A DNA stretch of 64,000 nt from Leadbetterella sp964563435 (GCA_964563435.1 CAZLXI010000002.1:62001-126000), one strand, 5' to 3'. Positions 17,873 through 25,824 are shown, counted from the stretch's first letter. Notes: a model not told the origin generated them from the sequence alone. Numbers and translations are program-made.

Positions 17873-18073
17873 TTACTTCTTATTGCCTGTTTTAAAGTAT
17901 GAGAGCAATAAGCCCCCCATCAAAGCACCATAAGCCGTGCTGTTAAGAGGTTTGGCTGTGATAGGGCAGGTACCCGTAACGCATCCCACGTGTTTCCAGT
18001 ACAAATAGCCGCCTAAAGCGCCTAAGGCTACCCCGATGATGGTCAACAGGTTAATTTTTATGAAACCTTTCAT
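17873..18073 (-). CDS. Small membrane protein, DUF6132-like
   Basis: A 66-residue protein with two hydrophobic segments (INLLTIIGVALGALGGYLYW and a second Gly-rich one, YGALMGGLLLSYF) separated by a loop with two cysteines in GCVTGTCPIT. The cysteines are five residues apart and could take part in thiol or persulfide chemistry. DUF6132-like proteins are commonly found with rhodanese and YeeE/YedE genes in Bacteroidetes. The start overlaps the preceding gene's end by four bases, indicating coupled translation. The function is unknown. Confidence 0.75.
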   Translation of the reverse strand: MKGFIKINLLTIIGVALGALGGYLYWKHVGCVTGTCPITAKPLNSTAYGALMGGLLLSYFKTGNKK

Positions 18074-18306
18074 TTGTTTTCATTTGTATTAAACTTTTCG
18101 GAAGGGAGAGTTTTCCTGAAGGAGCCTCCGGTACTGCAGCTTCCGGTAGGCCCGCATCCGATATTCATTAAAGGCATGAGGGAAAACAACCCTCCTAAAA
18201 TAATCAGCAGGACATCCTGTACGAGAATTCCCTGTATCACCACCGCGATTCCTATTGCCAGGCGCAACAGACGCGCAAAGTGCCAGTTTTTCAAATATTG
18301 TTTCAT
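18070..18306 (-). CDS. Small membrane protein with Cys-containing tail (DUF2892-related)
   Basis: A 78-residue protein with two membrane segments in the first 50 residues (LLRLAIGIAVVIQGILV and LLIILGGLFSLMPLMNIGCG), then a polar tail. Three cysteines lie in NIGCGPTGSCSTGG and one close by, after the second helix. The layout is that of a DUF2892-type inner-membrane hairpin, the domain often fused to rhodaneses (YgaP). The gene overlaps both neighbours by four bases, so all three small membrane proteins are probably translated together. A role in moving sulfane sulfur across or at the membrane is a guess from context. Confidence 0.7.
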   Translation of the reverse strand: MKQYLKNWHFARLLRLAIGIAVVIQGILVQDVLLIILGGLFSLMPLMNIGCGPTGSCSTGGSFRKTLPSEKFNTNENK

Positions 18307-18509
18307 GCCTTTTTTTTACATGTATTTATTCCGAACAACGGATACAGCGGGCAGAAGCTGACCATGGAGGTCAGCAGAAAAACGACGGCCAGCACACCCA
18401 GAATTATGGCCGCGGTGCCCGAAATAACATTCGTGAAATACAAAACCGCTATGATGGCGGCAATTACGATACGGATGATCTTATCCGTAGAGCCCATGTT
18501 CTTTTTCAT
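18303..18509 (-). CDS. DUF2892 (YgaP-type) membrane protein
   Basis: A 68-residue DUF2892 protein. The opening MKKNMGSTDKIIRIVIAAII is the classical start of this family, followed by two membrane helices and the terminal motif CPLYPLFGINTCKKK with two cysteines. In E. coli YgaP the same membrane hairpin is fused to a rhodanese; here it is separate from the rhodanese encoded 26 bases upstream at 18535. It overlaps the next gene by four bases. The family assignment is good. The precise role is unknown beyond association with rhodanese activity. Confidence 0.85.
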   Translation of the reverse strand: MKKNMGSTDKIIRIVIAAIIAVLYFTNVISGTAAIILGVLAVVFLLTSMVSFCPLYPLFGINTCKKKA

Positions 18510-18534
18510 TGTATTTTTTGTTTAAAGGTTGGTT

Positions 18535-18855
18535 TCAATTCTGGCCTTTTGCCCGTTTCACATTCTCCCATGTACCTCCGTTCATTACATTGGTAAATCC
18601 GCTATTATTTAAAATGGCTTTGGCCTGTCCGCTACGGCCCCCGCTTCTGCAAAATACTACGATATTTTTTTTGCTTTTCAGTTTGGGAAGTTCAGCCTGC
18701 AGTTTGTCTAAGGGTATGTTTACTGCCCCTTTCACACTCCCTGATGCGTATTCTCCGGGTGTACGTACATCCACAAGGTAGGCGCCGTCTTTGATGGCTT
18801 GTGATAATTCGGCAGAATCACCGTGACCCAACAGATTTTTAAGTAAATTTAGCAT
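18535..18855 (-). CDS. Single-domain rhodanese sulfurtransferase
   Basis: A 106-residue cytosolic rhodanese counted from the ATG at 18855; a longer open frame to 18918 adds residues that do not belong to the fold and would overlap the dioxygenase gene. The active-site loop is CRSGGRS with Cys69, and VDVRTPGEYASG is the standard rhodanese entry motif. It would carry sulfane sulfur as a Cys-persulfide, accepting it from thiosulfate, glutathione-like persulfides or the dioxygenase-rhodanese encoded just before it. It belongs to the sulfur operon and precedes the DUF2892 gene, giving a split version of the YgaP arrangement. Confidence 0.92.
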   Translation of the reverse strand: MLNLLKNLLGHGDSAELSQAIKDGAYLVDVRTPGEYASGSVKGAVNIPLDKLQAELPKLKSKKNIVVFCRSGGRSGQAKAILNNSGFTNVMNGGTWENVKRAKGQN

Positions 18856-18896
18856 AACTGTCTGATGAATTTGAAGTTTTGAAATAATTAAAATGC

Positions 18897-20315
18897 TTAA
18901 AGAAGGGTAGTAGGGCATACATAGTTACTCATCTCTGACTTCCCGGAGTCTTTGACCGCCTTAAATCCGCCCTTAACATCAATAAGATTATCAAATCCGC
19001 GCGCTTTAAGAATGGAGATAAAGATCATCGAGCGGTAGCCGCCCGCACAGTGTACATAGTAGGTTTTATCCCTGTCTATTTCCGTCAAATGCTCATTGAT
19101 GTAATCCAAAGGAATGTTTTCTGCCCCGATTAAGTGTTCTGAATAATATTCGCTTTTCTTTCGTACATCCAGCACGCTCAGAGCCGGATTTGCTGTGCGG
19201 AGGCCGGCCAGCTCATCGGCGGATACCGATTGAATGCTGTTCAGCTCTTTTTCCGCTTTTTCCCATGTACCGATGCCACCTTCCAGGTAACCAATGGTGC
19301 CGTCATAGCCTACACGGGCCATCCGGGTCACCACTTCTTCTTCTTTCCCTTCTTCAGCCACGATCAGTATATTTTGGCGGATATCGGGAATAAGAGCGCC
19401 GACCCAGGGAGCAAAGTTGCCATCAATGCCGATATTGACGGAGTTCGGAATAAAGCCCTGTGCAAAGGTCTGCGCATCGCGGGTGTCCAGAATAAGGGCT
19501 TCTGTTTCAACAGCTGCCGTTTCGAATGCTTCCGGGCTGAGAGCCCGAAGCCCCTGGTGGAGTACATGGTCAATGCTTTCATAGCCTTTGATATTCATAA
19601 GCACATTGGCGGGGAAATAGCCGGGCGGCGGCATCAGGCCGTCCGTTACTTTTCTGATAAATTCGTCCCTGGTCATGGGCTGTAAAGCATAATTGTTCTT
19701 CTTTTGGTTTCCCAGGGTATCGGTGGTTTCATTGCTCATGTTTTTGCCGCATGCAGAACCGGCCCCGTGCGCCGGGTAAACAATAAGATCATCCGCGAGG
19801 GGAAGAATCTTGTTATGAAGCGATTCATAGAGATGGGCGGCCAGTTTTTCCTGTGTCATTTCGGCTACCACTTTCTGTGCAAGATCGGGTCGGCCCACAT
19901 CACCGATGAAAAGCGTGTCTCCGGTAAAGAGTCCGGCTTCTTTGCCGTTTTCATCCTTTAGAAGAAAGCAGGTGCTCTCGAGGGTATGCCCCGGTGTGTG
20001 AATCACTTTCAGGGTGATGTTCCCTACTTTGAGTTCTTCTCCGTCTTCCGCCACATGTGCTTCAAAGCCCGGCCTGGCTGTCGGGCCGTAAACGATCACC
20101 GCTCCGGTTTTCTTCGCCAGGTCGAGATGGCCGCTTACAAAGTCGGCGTGGAAATGAGTTTCCAGAACATATTTGATCTTCGCGCCGTCTTTTTCCGCTT
20201 TTGTGATATAGGGCTGAACTTCCCTTAGCGGGTCGATAATTACCGCCTCACCGTTACTTTCCACATAGTAGGCTCCCTGCGCCAGGCAACCAGTATAAAT
20301 CTGTTCTACTTTCAT
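18897..20315 (-). CDS. Persulfide dioxygenase-rhodanese fusion (CstB/ETHE1-like)
   Basis: A 472-residue cytosolic enzyme counted from the ATG at 20315 (MKVEQIYTGC). The N-terminal metallo-beta-lactamase domain is ETHE1-like. The predicted iron ligands are His54 in THFHADF, His110 in TPGHT and Asp133 in TGDTLF; the 54-110 spacing equals that in human ETHE1. HADFVSGH is the variant seen in CstB-type fusions. Two rhodanese domains follow: the first (about 265-355) lacks the Cys (ILIVAEEGKEEE), the second (about 365-465) has active Cys423 in HCAGGYRS. Such enzymes oxidise persulfides to sulfite and transfer sulfane sulfur to give thiosulfate. A promoter-like box and a Crp/Fnr-like palindrome lie just upstream, so this gene probably has its own promoter. 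Confidence 0.93.
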   Translation of the reverse strand: MKVEQIYTGCLAQGAYYVESNGEAVIIDPLREVQPYITKAEKDGAKIKYVLETHFHADFVSGHLDLAKKTGAVIVYGPTARPGFEAHVAEDGEELKVGNITLKVIHTPGHTLESTCFLLKDENGKEAGLFTGDTLFIGDVGRPDLAQKVVAEMTQEKLAAHLYESLHNKILPLADDLIVYPAHGAGSACGKNMSNETTDTLGNQKKNNYALQPMTRDEFIRKVTDGLMPPPGYFPANVLMNIKGYESIDHVLHQGLRALSPEAFETAAVETEALILDTRDAQTFAQGFIPNSVNIGIDGNFAPWVGALIPDIRQNILIVAEEGKEEEVVTRMARVGYDGTIGYLEGGIGTWEKAEKELNSIQSVSADELAGLRTANPALSVLDVRKKSEYYSEHLIGAENIPLDYINEHLTEIDRDKTYYVHCAGGYRSMIFISILKARGFDNLIDVKGGFKAVKDSGKSEMSNYVCPTTLL

Positions 20316-20360
20316 GATATTCCGGTGCGGGGCATCTGCCACGCGAATAGTTTGTTGATG

Positions 20361-20368
20361 CAAAAGTA
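20361..20368 (-). promoter_or_regulatory. Candidate -7 box (TACTTTTG) for the dioxygenase-rhodanese gene
   Basis: On the minus strand TACTTTTG fits the Bacteroidetes TAnnTTTG consensus and lies 46 bases before the ATG at 20315. It would allow the second half of the sulfur cluster to be transcribed separately from the YeeE-Crp half. Confidence 0.5.
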
Positions 20369-20390
20369 GAAGGTGGGAAGGGCGCAGACA

Positions 20391-20404
20391 GTAACAAGAG
20401 TTAC
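20391..20404. promoter_or_regulatory. Candidate Crp/Fnr-type operator GTAAC-N4-GTTAC
   Basis: A perfect 5+4+5 palindrome (GTAAC AAGA GTTAC), with the same geometry as Fnr/Crp-family sites. Its centre is about 33 bases upstream of the TACTTTTG box, or about 42 bases upstream of the likely transcript start, the normal position for a class II activator. The Crp/Fnr regulator encoded at 20714 is the obvious candidate to bind here. No binding is shown; this rests on symmetry and spacing only. Confidence 0.45.
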
Positions 20405-20417
20405 AGAGGGAGAAATT

Positions 20418-20717
20418 TTAACTTTCTTCGTATTGCGTTTTATACCCGCCGATATGCGCTTTACTTTCGTTGATGCGTTTATGGTTCAGGAAGAAGTTGA
20501 CGATTCCTGTTACCAGGAGGATTCCGGAAATGACGAAGAAAAGAATTTCAAAGATCCCGGCCTGCGGATGGTCAGCAAGCTTCTGAATCGTCAGGCCCGC
20601 TACCAGGAAATACATCGACGAGCGCAGAAACGAGAGAAAGGTGGTCTGGTTGGCCAGATAGGTTCGCTGTACGGCCAGCTTTTCGCGGAGGATCAGGTCG
20701 TTTTTTACAGATTTCAT
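20418..20717 (-). CDS. DUF202-family membrane protein
   Basis: A 99-residue inner-membrane protein of the DUF202 (YidH-like) family. The motif LAVQRTYLANQTTFLSFLRS matches the family signature (R-T-x-L-A-x-x-R/Q-T-x-L-A). Two membrane helices follow (MYFLVAGLTIQKL and ILFFVISGILLVTGIVNFFL), then a polar tail. Its start overlaps the end of the Crp/Fnr gene by four bases, so translation is coupled to the regulator. Molecular function of DUF202 proteins is not established. The location inside a sulfur operon is the only functional hint. Confidence 0.85.
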   Translation of the reverse strand: MKSVKNDLILREKLAVQRTYLANQTTFLSFLRSSMYFLVAGLTIQKLADHPQAGIFEILFFVISGILLVTGIVNFFLNHKRINESKAHIGGYKTQYEES

Positions 20718-21346
20718 AGCAATTCGACGTTATTTCGGTTCAGCCTTATTTTTCCTTCATTTTCAAGGGCTTTTAATAACCGGGAGATCACCACCCGCGA
20801 GCTGTTCAGCTCATAGGCGATCTCCTGGTGGGTTTTGTTGATCACTTTTGAATGGTTCACCTTACCTGCTTCCTGCAGGTAACCGAACAGCCGCTCATCC
20901 ATGTGCATAAATGCGAGGTGGTCGATGGCGGAAAGCAGTTCGTTGAAACGGCTGTTATAGCTTTCAAAAACAAATGTACGCCAGCCTTTGTATTTTCCCA
21001 TCCATTCTTCCATGCGGCTTACAGGCACCATAGCCACCAGGCCTTTGTTCTCGGCCACGGCCCTTATCTCACTTTTTTTGTCTCCTGCACAACAGGCAAG
21101 GGTCATGGCACAGGTGTCGCCTTTTTCAATGAAGTAGAGCAGGAGCTCGCCTTCGTCAGGATCTTCCCGCATGATCTTTATGGCACCTGTAATCAGCAGG
21201 GGCATGGTTTTTATGTAACGGCCAATCTCTATCAGAACTTCACCTTCTTCAAAAGGAACGAGTCGTGCTGCTGCAGCGATTTCGTTAATGAGCTCTGTTT
21301 CAAAAATTCCTTGAAAAGTCTCGCCTATCAATTGCTCTGAGTTCAT
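20714..21346 (-). CDS. Crp/Fnr-family transcription regulator of the sulfur cluster
   Basis: A 210-residue regulator counted from the ATG at 21346; the 83 codons of open frame upstream lie inside the YeeE/YedE gene and do not belong to it. Residues about 15-135 form the cyclic-nucleotide-type beta barrel (EGEVLIEIGRYIKTMPLLITGAIK). The C-terminus holds a winged helix (HQEIAYELNSSRVVISRLLK). Three cysteines in GDTCAMTLACCAGDKK sit on the barrel next to the ligand pocket, as in many Bacteroidetes relatives; thiol sensing of persulfides is possible but unproven. The start codon overlaps the stop of the YeeE/YedE gene (TAATG). It probably controls the cluster, including the palindrome at 20391. 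Confidence 0.88.
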   Translation of the reverse strand: MNSEQLIGETFQGIFETELINEIAAAARLVPFEEGEVLIEIGRYIKTMPLLITGAIKIMREDPDEGELLLYFIEKGDTCAMTLACCAGDKKSEIRAVAENKGLVAMVPVSRMEEWMGKYKGWRTFVFESYNSRFNELLSAIDHLAFMHMDERLFGYLQEAGKVNHSKVINKTHQEIAYELNSSRVVISRLLKALENEGKIRLNRNNVELL

Positions 21347-21831
21347 TAATGCGGGAGCTTTTCTCTGATCAGTCCGTACGTCCAGGTGCCTGCAATGGCA
21401 CTTAGAAGCGTGATGATAATAACGGTGGCACCGGTGCCTATCTGGGCGAAAAGCGGGCCGGGACACGCACCGGTAAGGGCCCAGCCGAAACCGAACAGAA
21501 GACCACCGTAGATCTGACCCTTGTTGAACTCTCTTGTACGGATCGTGACCGCTTCCCCGTAAATGGTTTTGATATTGAATTTTTTGATCAGCCATACCGA
21601 CACCATCCCCACCGCTACGGCACTGCCAATGACGCCGTACATGTGAAAGGATTCCAGGCGGAACATTTCCTGTATCCGAAACCAGCTGATGATCTCTGCT
21701 TTTACAAATATGATTCCGAATAGCAGGCCTGTAGCCAGGTATTTGAGGTTATGGTACCATTTGTGCTCCAACTGACTTTCGTTAAGGCAGGAGGCATCTA
21801 CTGTCCGGGTATCGTTTGTTTCATAGTCCAT
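21346..21831 (-). CDS. YeeE/YedE-family transporter half (DUF6691-like)
   Basis: A 161-residue membrane protein with about four hydrophobic segments. The motif GFGWALTGACPGPLFAQIGTG, split here as ALTGACPGP plus flanks, holds the conserved cysteine of YeeE/YedE channels that carry thiosulfate or sulfane sulfur. The polar N-terminus of about 25 residues is cytosolic. It is encoded 20 bases after a second YeeE/YedE half and probably pairs with it to form one transporter; full YeeE has both halves in one chain. Its stop overlaps the Crp/Fnr start, so it belongs to the same transcript. Confidence 0.88.
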   Translation of the reverse strand: MDYETNDTRTVDASCLNESQLEHKWYHNLKYLATGLLFGIIFVKAEIISWFRIQEMFRLESFHMYGVIGSAVAVGMVSVWLIKKFNIKTIYGEAVTIRTREFNKGQIYGGLLFGFGWALTGACPGPLFAQIGTGATVIIITLLSAIAGTWTYGLIREKLPH

Positions 21832-21851
21832 TTTTAATACGGTTTAAGAAG

Positions 21852-22412
21852 TTATAATACCAGAATATACGGTAAGATGAAGTTAGCCATGATAAAGCCG
21901 CCGGCCATGAAGCAAAGTGTGGCTACCAGCGACGGCCATTGCAGATTGGAAAGCCCCATGATGGAGTGCCCGCTGGTGCATCCGCCGGCGTATCGTGTAC
22001 CGAACCCTACCAGGAAACCGCCCACTACCATCATAATAAACCCCCTAAGCGTCAGAAGCGACGGCCAGCTGAAAATATCAGCAGGGACAAGAAGGCTGAA
22101 ATTATGTATGCCATAAGCCGCTAAATCATTCTTCAGACCGGGAGCAACAGCCACCGGGTCCGGACCGGACAGGAAGGCACCGGCGATGACCCCGCCCAGG
22201 AAGATGCCGGCTACAAAATACAGGTTCCAGACCTCTTTTTTCCAGTCGTATCTAAAAAAGGGGATGTTGGCCGGTATGCAGGAAGCACAAATGTGGCGCA
22301 GTGCAGAGCTGATGCCGAAAGATTTGTTTCCTAAAAGCAGTAAGGCCGGAACGGTAAGGCCGATGAGCGGACCCGCTACATACCAGGGCCAGGGTTTTAA
22401 TATCCAATCCAT
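21852..22412 (-). CDS. YeeE/YedE-family transporter half
   Basis: A 186-residue membrane protein with about five hydrophobic segments and the YeeE/YedE signature FGTRYAGGCTSGHSIMGLS, whose Cys is the presumed sulfur relay residue. A second pair of cysteines occurs in the loop HICASCIPANIPF. It is the first gene of the minus-strand sulfur cluster. With the partner half encoded next, it would import thiosulfate or another sulfane-sulfur compound, feeding the rhodaneses and the persulfide dioxygenase. The direction of transport cannot be read from the sequence. Confidence 0.9.
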   Translation of the reverse strand: MDWILKPWPWYVAGPLIGLTVPALLLLGNKSFGISSALRHICASCIPANIPFFRYDWKKEVWNLYFVAGIFLGGVIAGAFLSGPDPVAVAPGLKNDLAAYGIHNFSLLVPADIFSWPSLLTLRGFIMMVVGGFLVGFGTRYAGGCTSGHSIMGLSNLQWPSLVATLCFMAGGFIMANFILPYILVL

Positions 22413-22471
22413 AATTATCTGAAATAATATCGTAAAGTTCAGGAATTGTTGCTTTCTTTTGCAGTAATTGG

Positions 22472-22489
22472 TGTATATTTTTGAATACA
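22472..22489. promoter_or_regulatory. Weak palindrome upstream of the sulfur cluster
   Basis: TGTATATTTTTGAATACA has 5-base symmetric ends (TGTAT and ATACA, spaced by 8) and lies 60 bases upstream of the first YeeE/YedE gene. It is a possible regulator site, but its spacing differs from the GTAAC-N4-GTTAC site at 20391, and no TAnnTTTG box was found beside it. Confidence 0.2.
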
Positions 22490-22552
22490 GTCCGCTGACC
22501 TGCTTTTTAAGGAGGCGGGTACAGAGACAGTACAGGATCAGCTGATGGAGAT

Positions 22553-24046
22553 TTAATCCGTTTTCCTGAACAGATCATCGGTGATCGTTTTCTGAACGGG
22601 ACCGAGATCAGGCCGGATGTGAAGAGCGGAATTGCTGTCAATCTCTACGCCAATACTGTCGAAATAGCGGGCGTAATCGATTTCCTTTGTTGTATATACA
22701 TACTCGAAAATATCCTTCAGGGAGGTTCCGGCTACCTTTTCGCAGGTACTGATCATCTCTTCATCTGTAAAGCCGCGATTTTGCTTTTTGTAAAATTCCT
22801 GATAAAGAATGCGCATGACATCATCCAAGGTTTTCCTGTTTTGGGTAGCGGCCCGGATTCGCATGTCCAGGACCATACCCACAAGAGGCCCTTTCTCGTA
22901 GTACGAAATGGTTTCTCCTTTTTTGCCGAAGGGGCCGTCTTCCCACGTTCGTGCACTTGATTCGGCCAGGCTCTGTTTATGTCTGCCTTCATTTTTCTGG
23001 AAAGATGCAATAGCATTTCCCCATACTTTGAGCATTTCATCACGCGGCAAAAGTCCTGCACGGTTCATTATAATATTCTCATAATAGGCTGTAAGCCCTT
23101 CTGCTACCCAGAGGCCATTGGTCCGGTTGGGTGCGTTGTAATCAAAGGGGCCGAGCTCTGCCGGCCGGATCCTCTTGGCATTATAATGGTGAAAATATTC
23201 ATGAGTAAAAAAACTGAGTGTGCGCGTTCTGCCGGCCCCCTGCAATGACTCACCTCTAAATGCCACGGCCGTTGAGTTCAGTTGTTCAATGCCCCCGTTA
23301 CCCGGACCGAGACCAATGAAGGTATAGTGCTCATAGGGGATATCCTCAAAGATTGCGGTGGTGGTTTTAATTAGTTTTTCAAGGTCTTTCATAAGTTCCA
23401 AACCGTCAAAGTTGCCCATATTGTAACCTATGAAACGGTGCTTTCTGCCTTCCAGGAAGAAGGGTGGGAGCTCGGTAAGATTTCCGACAAGGAGGGGGCT
23501 GTCGTAAAGAATATCATAGTTAGTGGCAGTGAATGAAAAAGCGTTGTTACGCACTGAATCCAGGCCGGTAGCTACGCGGTTCCACCCCGCAGGGGGTGCT
23601 ATGGAAACGCGGACAGGAAGGTCCGTGTTTTCGAGCGGATACAGAAATACTGCAGCAGGCTTTATAAAAGCCCTGGCGGTGTCAACATAAGCTGTTGCTA
23701 CAAAATTTCTGGCCACTGTCACCGTATACGATATATTCAGTTTCTCTGCAAAAGAGGTGTAAACCCTCCAGGTATTCTCACCGAATTTTATCCATCTCAG
23801 GGGCTCTCCTTTTTCATTCTCAGGTGAAAAGGAGGATACATTTTTGCCAAAATCCATGATCTGATAGTATCCCGGAGACCATGCCGGCAGGGCGACATCA
23901 AGGAATGCGGAGGGAGTAAGGGAGAATGAAAGCGAGATCTGCATTTCATGCTTCTCAGGAGCAGGAAATCTGACGGTGAATTCAGATGAAGAAACCTGGG
24001 CGTGAGTGTAAATTGAAATACAACAAAGCAGAATGATGGTCCTCAT
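22553..24046 (-). CDS. Secreted M61-family (glycyl) aminopeptidase-like metallopeptidase
   Basis: I choose the ATG at 24046, giving a clean signal peptide (MRTIILLCCISIYTHAQ); the frame is open ten codons further. The 497-residue protein has the N-terminal beta domain of M61 peptidases (LPAWSPGYYQIMDFGKNV, residues about 20-180) and a gluzincin domain with zinc motif His282-Glu283-x-x-His286 in THEYFHHYN, followed by LWVAEGLTAYYEN, which holds the third ligand Glu. NGGIEQLNS supplies the G-x-x-E-like element before the active site. Many M61 proteins end in a PDZ domain; this one is short at the C-terminus and none is evident. It should be a periplasmic or secreted aminopeptidase. It stands alone, 140 bases from the sulfur cluster. 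Confidence 0.88.
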   Translation of the reverse strand: MRTIILLCCISIYTHAQVSSSEFTVRFPAPEKHEMQISLSFSLTPSAFLDVALPAWSPGYYQIMDFGKNVSSFSPENEKGEPLRWIKFGENTWRVYTSFAEKLNISYTVTVARNFVATAYVDTARAFIKPAAVFLYPLENTDLPVRVSIAPPAGWNRVATGLDSVRNNAFSFTATNYDILYDSPLLVGNLTELPPFFLEGRKHRFIGYNMGNFDGLELMKDLEKLIKTTTAIFEDIPYEHYTFIGLGPGNGGIEQLNSTAVAFRGESLQGAGRTRTLSFFTHEYFHHYNAKRIRPAELGPFDYNAPNRTNGLWVAEGLTAYYENIIMNRAGLLPRDEMLKVWGNAIASFQKNEGRHKQSLAESSARTWEDGPFGKKGETISYYEKGPLVGMVLDMRIRAATQNRKTLDDVMRILYQEFYKKQNRGFTDEEMISTCEKVAGTSLKDIFEYVYTTKEIDYARYFDSIGVEIDSNSALHIRPDLGPVQKTITDDLFRKTD

Positions 24047-24117
24047 TTTTTGCAGAATGAAATTTAAGATTCTCAATTTAGTTTAAAGTACGGAAAAATC
24101 CCGGAAAGATGAGTAAG

Positions 24118-24145
24118 AAAAAAGAGCCGGATAATACTATCCGGC
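24118..24145 (-). terminator. Rho-independent terminator after the SusC/SusD genes
   Basis: Read on the minus strand, an 8-base stem (GCCGGATA pairing with TATCCGGC) with a 4-base loop is followed by TCTTTTTC. It lies 28 bases after the susD-like stop codon and would end that transcript before the M61 gene. Confidence 0.75.
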
Positions 24146-24172
24146 CTTTTATCTAATGTGAAATATACTTTT

Positions 24173-25777
24173 TTACTGGTATCCTGTGTTTTGTTTCAGA
24201 TTCGGGTTTTTCTCCAATTCGCCCTGAGGGATAGGGAAAATCGTTCGGGTGGGTGCCTGGGCATGCGGGTTGTGATTAAACCACGACTTGGTTTGGAAAA
24301 CCCCAAAACGGATAAGATCCTGTCTGCGGTGGGCTTCTGCAGCGAATTCCCAACCCAGTTCATCCAGGAATCGTCCGAATTTAACATCGGCTCCGCCGTT
24401 TACTGCTGTCACGGTTCCGTTCTTCTCCTGCCATCCGTATTGATAAATACTGCCTTTCTGCATGTCGGCCCCGCTTACTGTTGCCTTGGCCGGGGCGCTT
24501 TTAAAAGCCCGCTGTCTTACCTGGGTCACCAATTCAGCAGCGCCGGCAGCATCTCCTTTTCTGAGCAGGGCTTCGGCTTTCATCATCAGAACGTCAGCGT
24601 ATCTTAGCATCGGGTAATCGTTGTCAAGGTTATTGGTAGCTCCCTGTTTGATCTTGTATTTTCCTATCCGGAATCCGCTGTTGCTGGCTGCTACGGTACC
24701 GTCACCTCCTATTCCGGGAACTGCCTTCTGGTAATCAATTACCAACGCACCCGTGGTGGCATTGTACTGTGGCCCCTGGATCCAGGTATCCGTCAGACGG
24801 GAATCTTCTTTGTCATAGGTATCGATAAACTGAGGTACTGCACAGTTTCCACCCCATGGTCCGGCAGACATTCCATATACCAGACGACTAAGAGGGTCGA
24901 GGGTTTTCATATGGATCTGCGAGCCCTGGCCATAGATTTCGTCATAAGGGACTGCGAAAATAATCTCCTTGGAGTTGTGATTGGTGGCATTGAAAACATC
25001 CGTGTAATTCGGCTCCAGGATATAACGATTGCTGGCAATGATTTCATCGGCTGCTTTTATAACACCGTCCCATTGGGGTATTCCGGTGTATACTTCAGCA
25101 TTAAGATACACTTTTGCGAGCAAAGCCCTGGCAGCCCATTGGTTCATACGGCCATACGTGGCTGCCGCATCCACTGCCAGCAGGGGAGTTACTTCGGTCA
25201 GTTCACTTACCACAAAATCATAGACCTGTTTTCTGGTCTTTTGCTGAGGCAGGGAAGCGTCTCTGTAATCGGTAACTATCGGGACATTGGCATGGTTATC
25301 CAGTAAGAGATAATAAGCCAGTGCCCTTGCAGCTCGAAGTTCGGCAAGCGCTGCTTTTTCGATGGCTTCAGGAAGGGCAATGTCTCCGTCTTCGATCTGG
25401 GCCATCACATAATTTGCACGGGTAATACTGGCATACGCCTGATTCCAGGTATTGGTAGGCTGCCATTGCTGGGAATTCCAGTTATGCTGGTGCATTCTTC
25501 TGTAGGTACCACCGTCATCCCAGCCATTGGGTCTTACCGGTGTGATAATAGCATCTGCCGGTTCTTCCTGGAGGTCGAAGTACCCCTGCCAGCCGAACAT
25601 CAGCGACCGGAACGAGGCGTAAACCGGGGCCAGAACATTGGGCAGATGCTTGTCAGAAGGTGTAAAAGAAGTAGCCAGAACTTCAGAGTATACTTCTTCC
25701 TCCAAATGGGTACACGAACTCATTCCGCCCCCTACAAACAGGCAGACGGTGAGGGCATATGTCGTTAGTTTTTTCAT
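24173..25777 (-). CDS. SusD/RagB-family outer-membrane nutrient-binding lipoprotein
   Basis: A 534-residue lipoprotein counted from the ATG at 25777. The signal ends GMSSC, with Cys22 as lipidation site. The SusD pattern is clear: an N-terminal helical region with LPNVLAPVYASFRSLMFGWQ, TPR-like helices (ARALAYYLLLDNHANVPIV), YPMLRYADVLMMKAEALLRKGD near residue 400 and the terminal ELGWEFAAEAHRRQDLIRFG plus IFPIPQGELEKNPNLKQN. SusD proteins cap a SusC transporter on the cell surface and bind its ligand. The partner susC lies upstream, 48 bases away, but carries an internal stop. No glycoside hydrolase or peptidase sits in the same operon, so the ligand is open. Confidence 0.93.
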   Translation of the reverse strand: MKKLTTYALTVCLFVGGGMSSCTHLEEEVYSEVLATSFTPSDKHLPNVLAPVYASFRSLMFGWQGYFDLQEEPADAIITPVRPNGWDDGGTYRRMHQHNWNSQQWQPTNTWNQAYASITRANYVMAQIEDGDIALPEAIEKAALAELRAARALAYYLLLDNHANVPIVTDYRDASLPQQKTRKQVYDFVVSELTEVTPLLAVDAAATYGRMNQWAARALLAKVYLNAEVYTGIPQWDGVIKAADEIIASNRYILEPNYTDVFNATNHNSKEIIFAVPYDEIYGQGSQIHMKTLDPLSRLVYGMSAGPWGGNCAVPQFIDTYDKEDSRLTDTWIQGPQYNATTGALVIDYQKAVPGIGGDGTVAASNSGFRIGKYKIKQGATNNLDNDYPMLRYADVLMMKAEALLRKGDAAGAAELVTQVRQRAFKSAPAKATVSGADMQKGSIYQYGWQEKNGTVTAVNGGADVKFGRFLDELGWEFAAEAHRRQDLIRFGVFQTKSWFNHNPHAQAPTRTIFPIPQGELEKNPNLKQNTGYQ

Positions 25778-25824
25778 ATTTTTAAATCTTTTGAGCTTAA
25801 TTATTCTCTTCATGTTACATCAGA

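Noticed and set aside
21347..21595. N-terminal extension of the Crp/Fnr frame
   Set aside because: It overlaps the YeeE/YedE gene in another frame and is Arg/His rich; the ATG at 21346 forms a TAATG junction and starts the proper domain.
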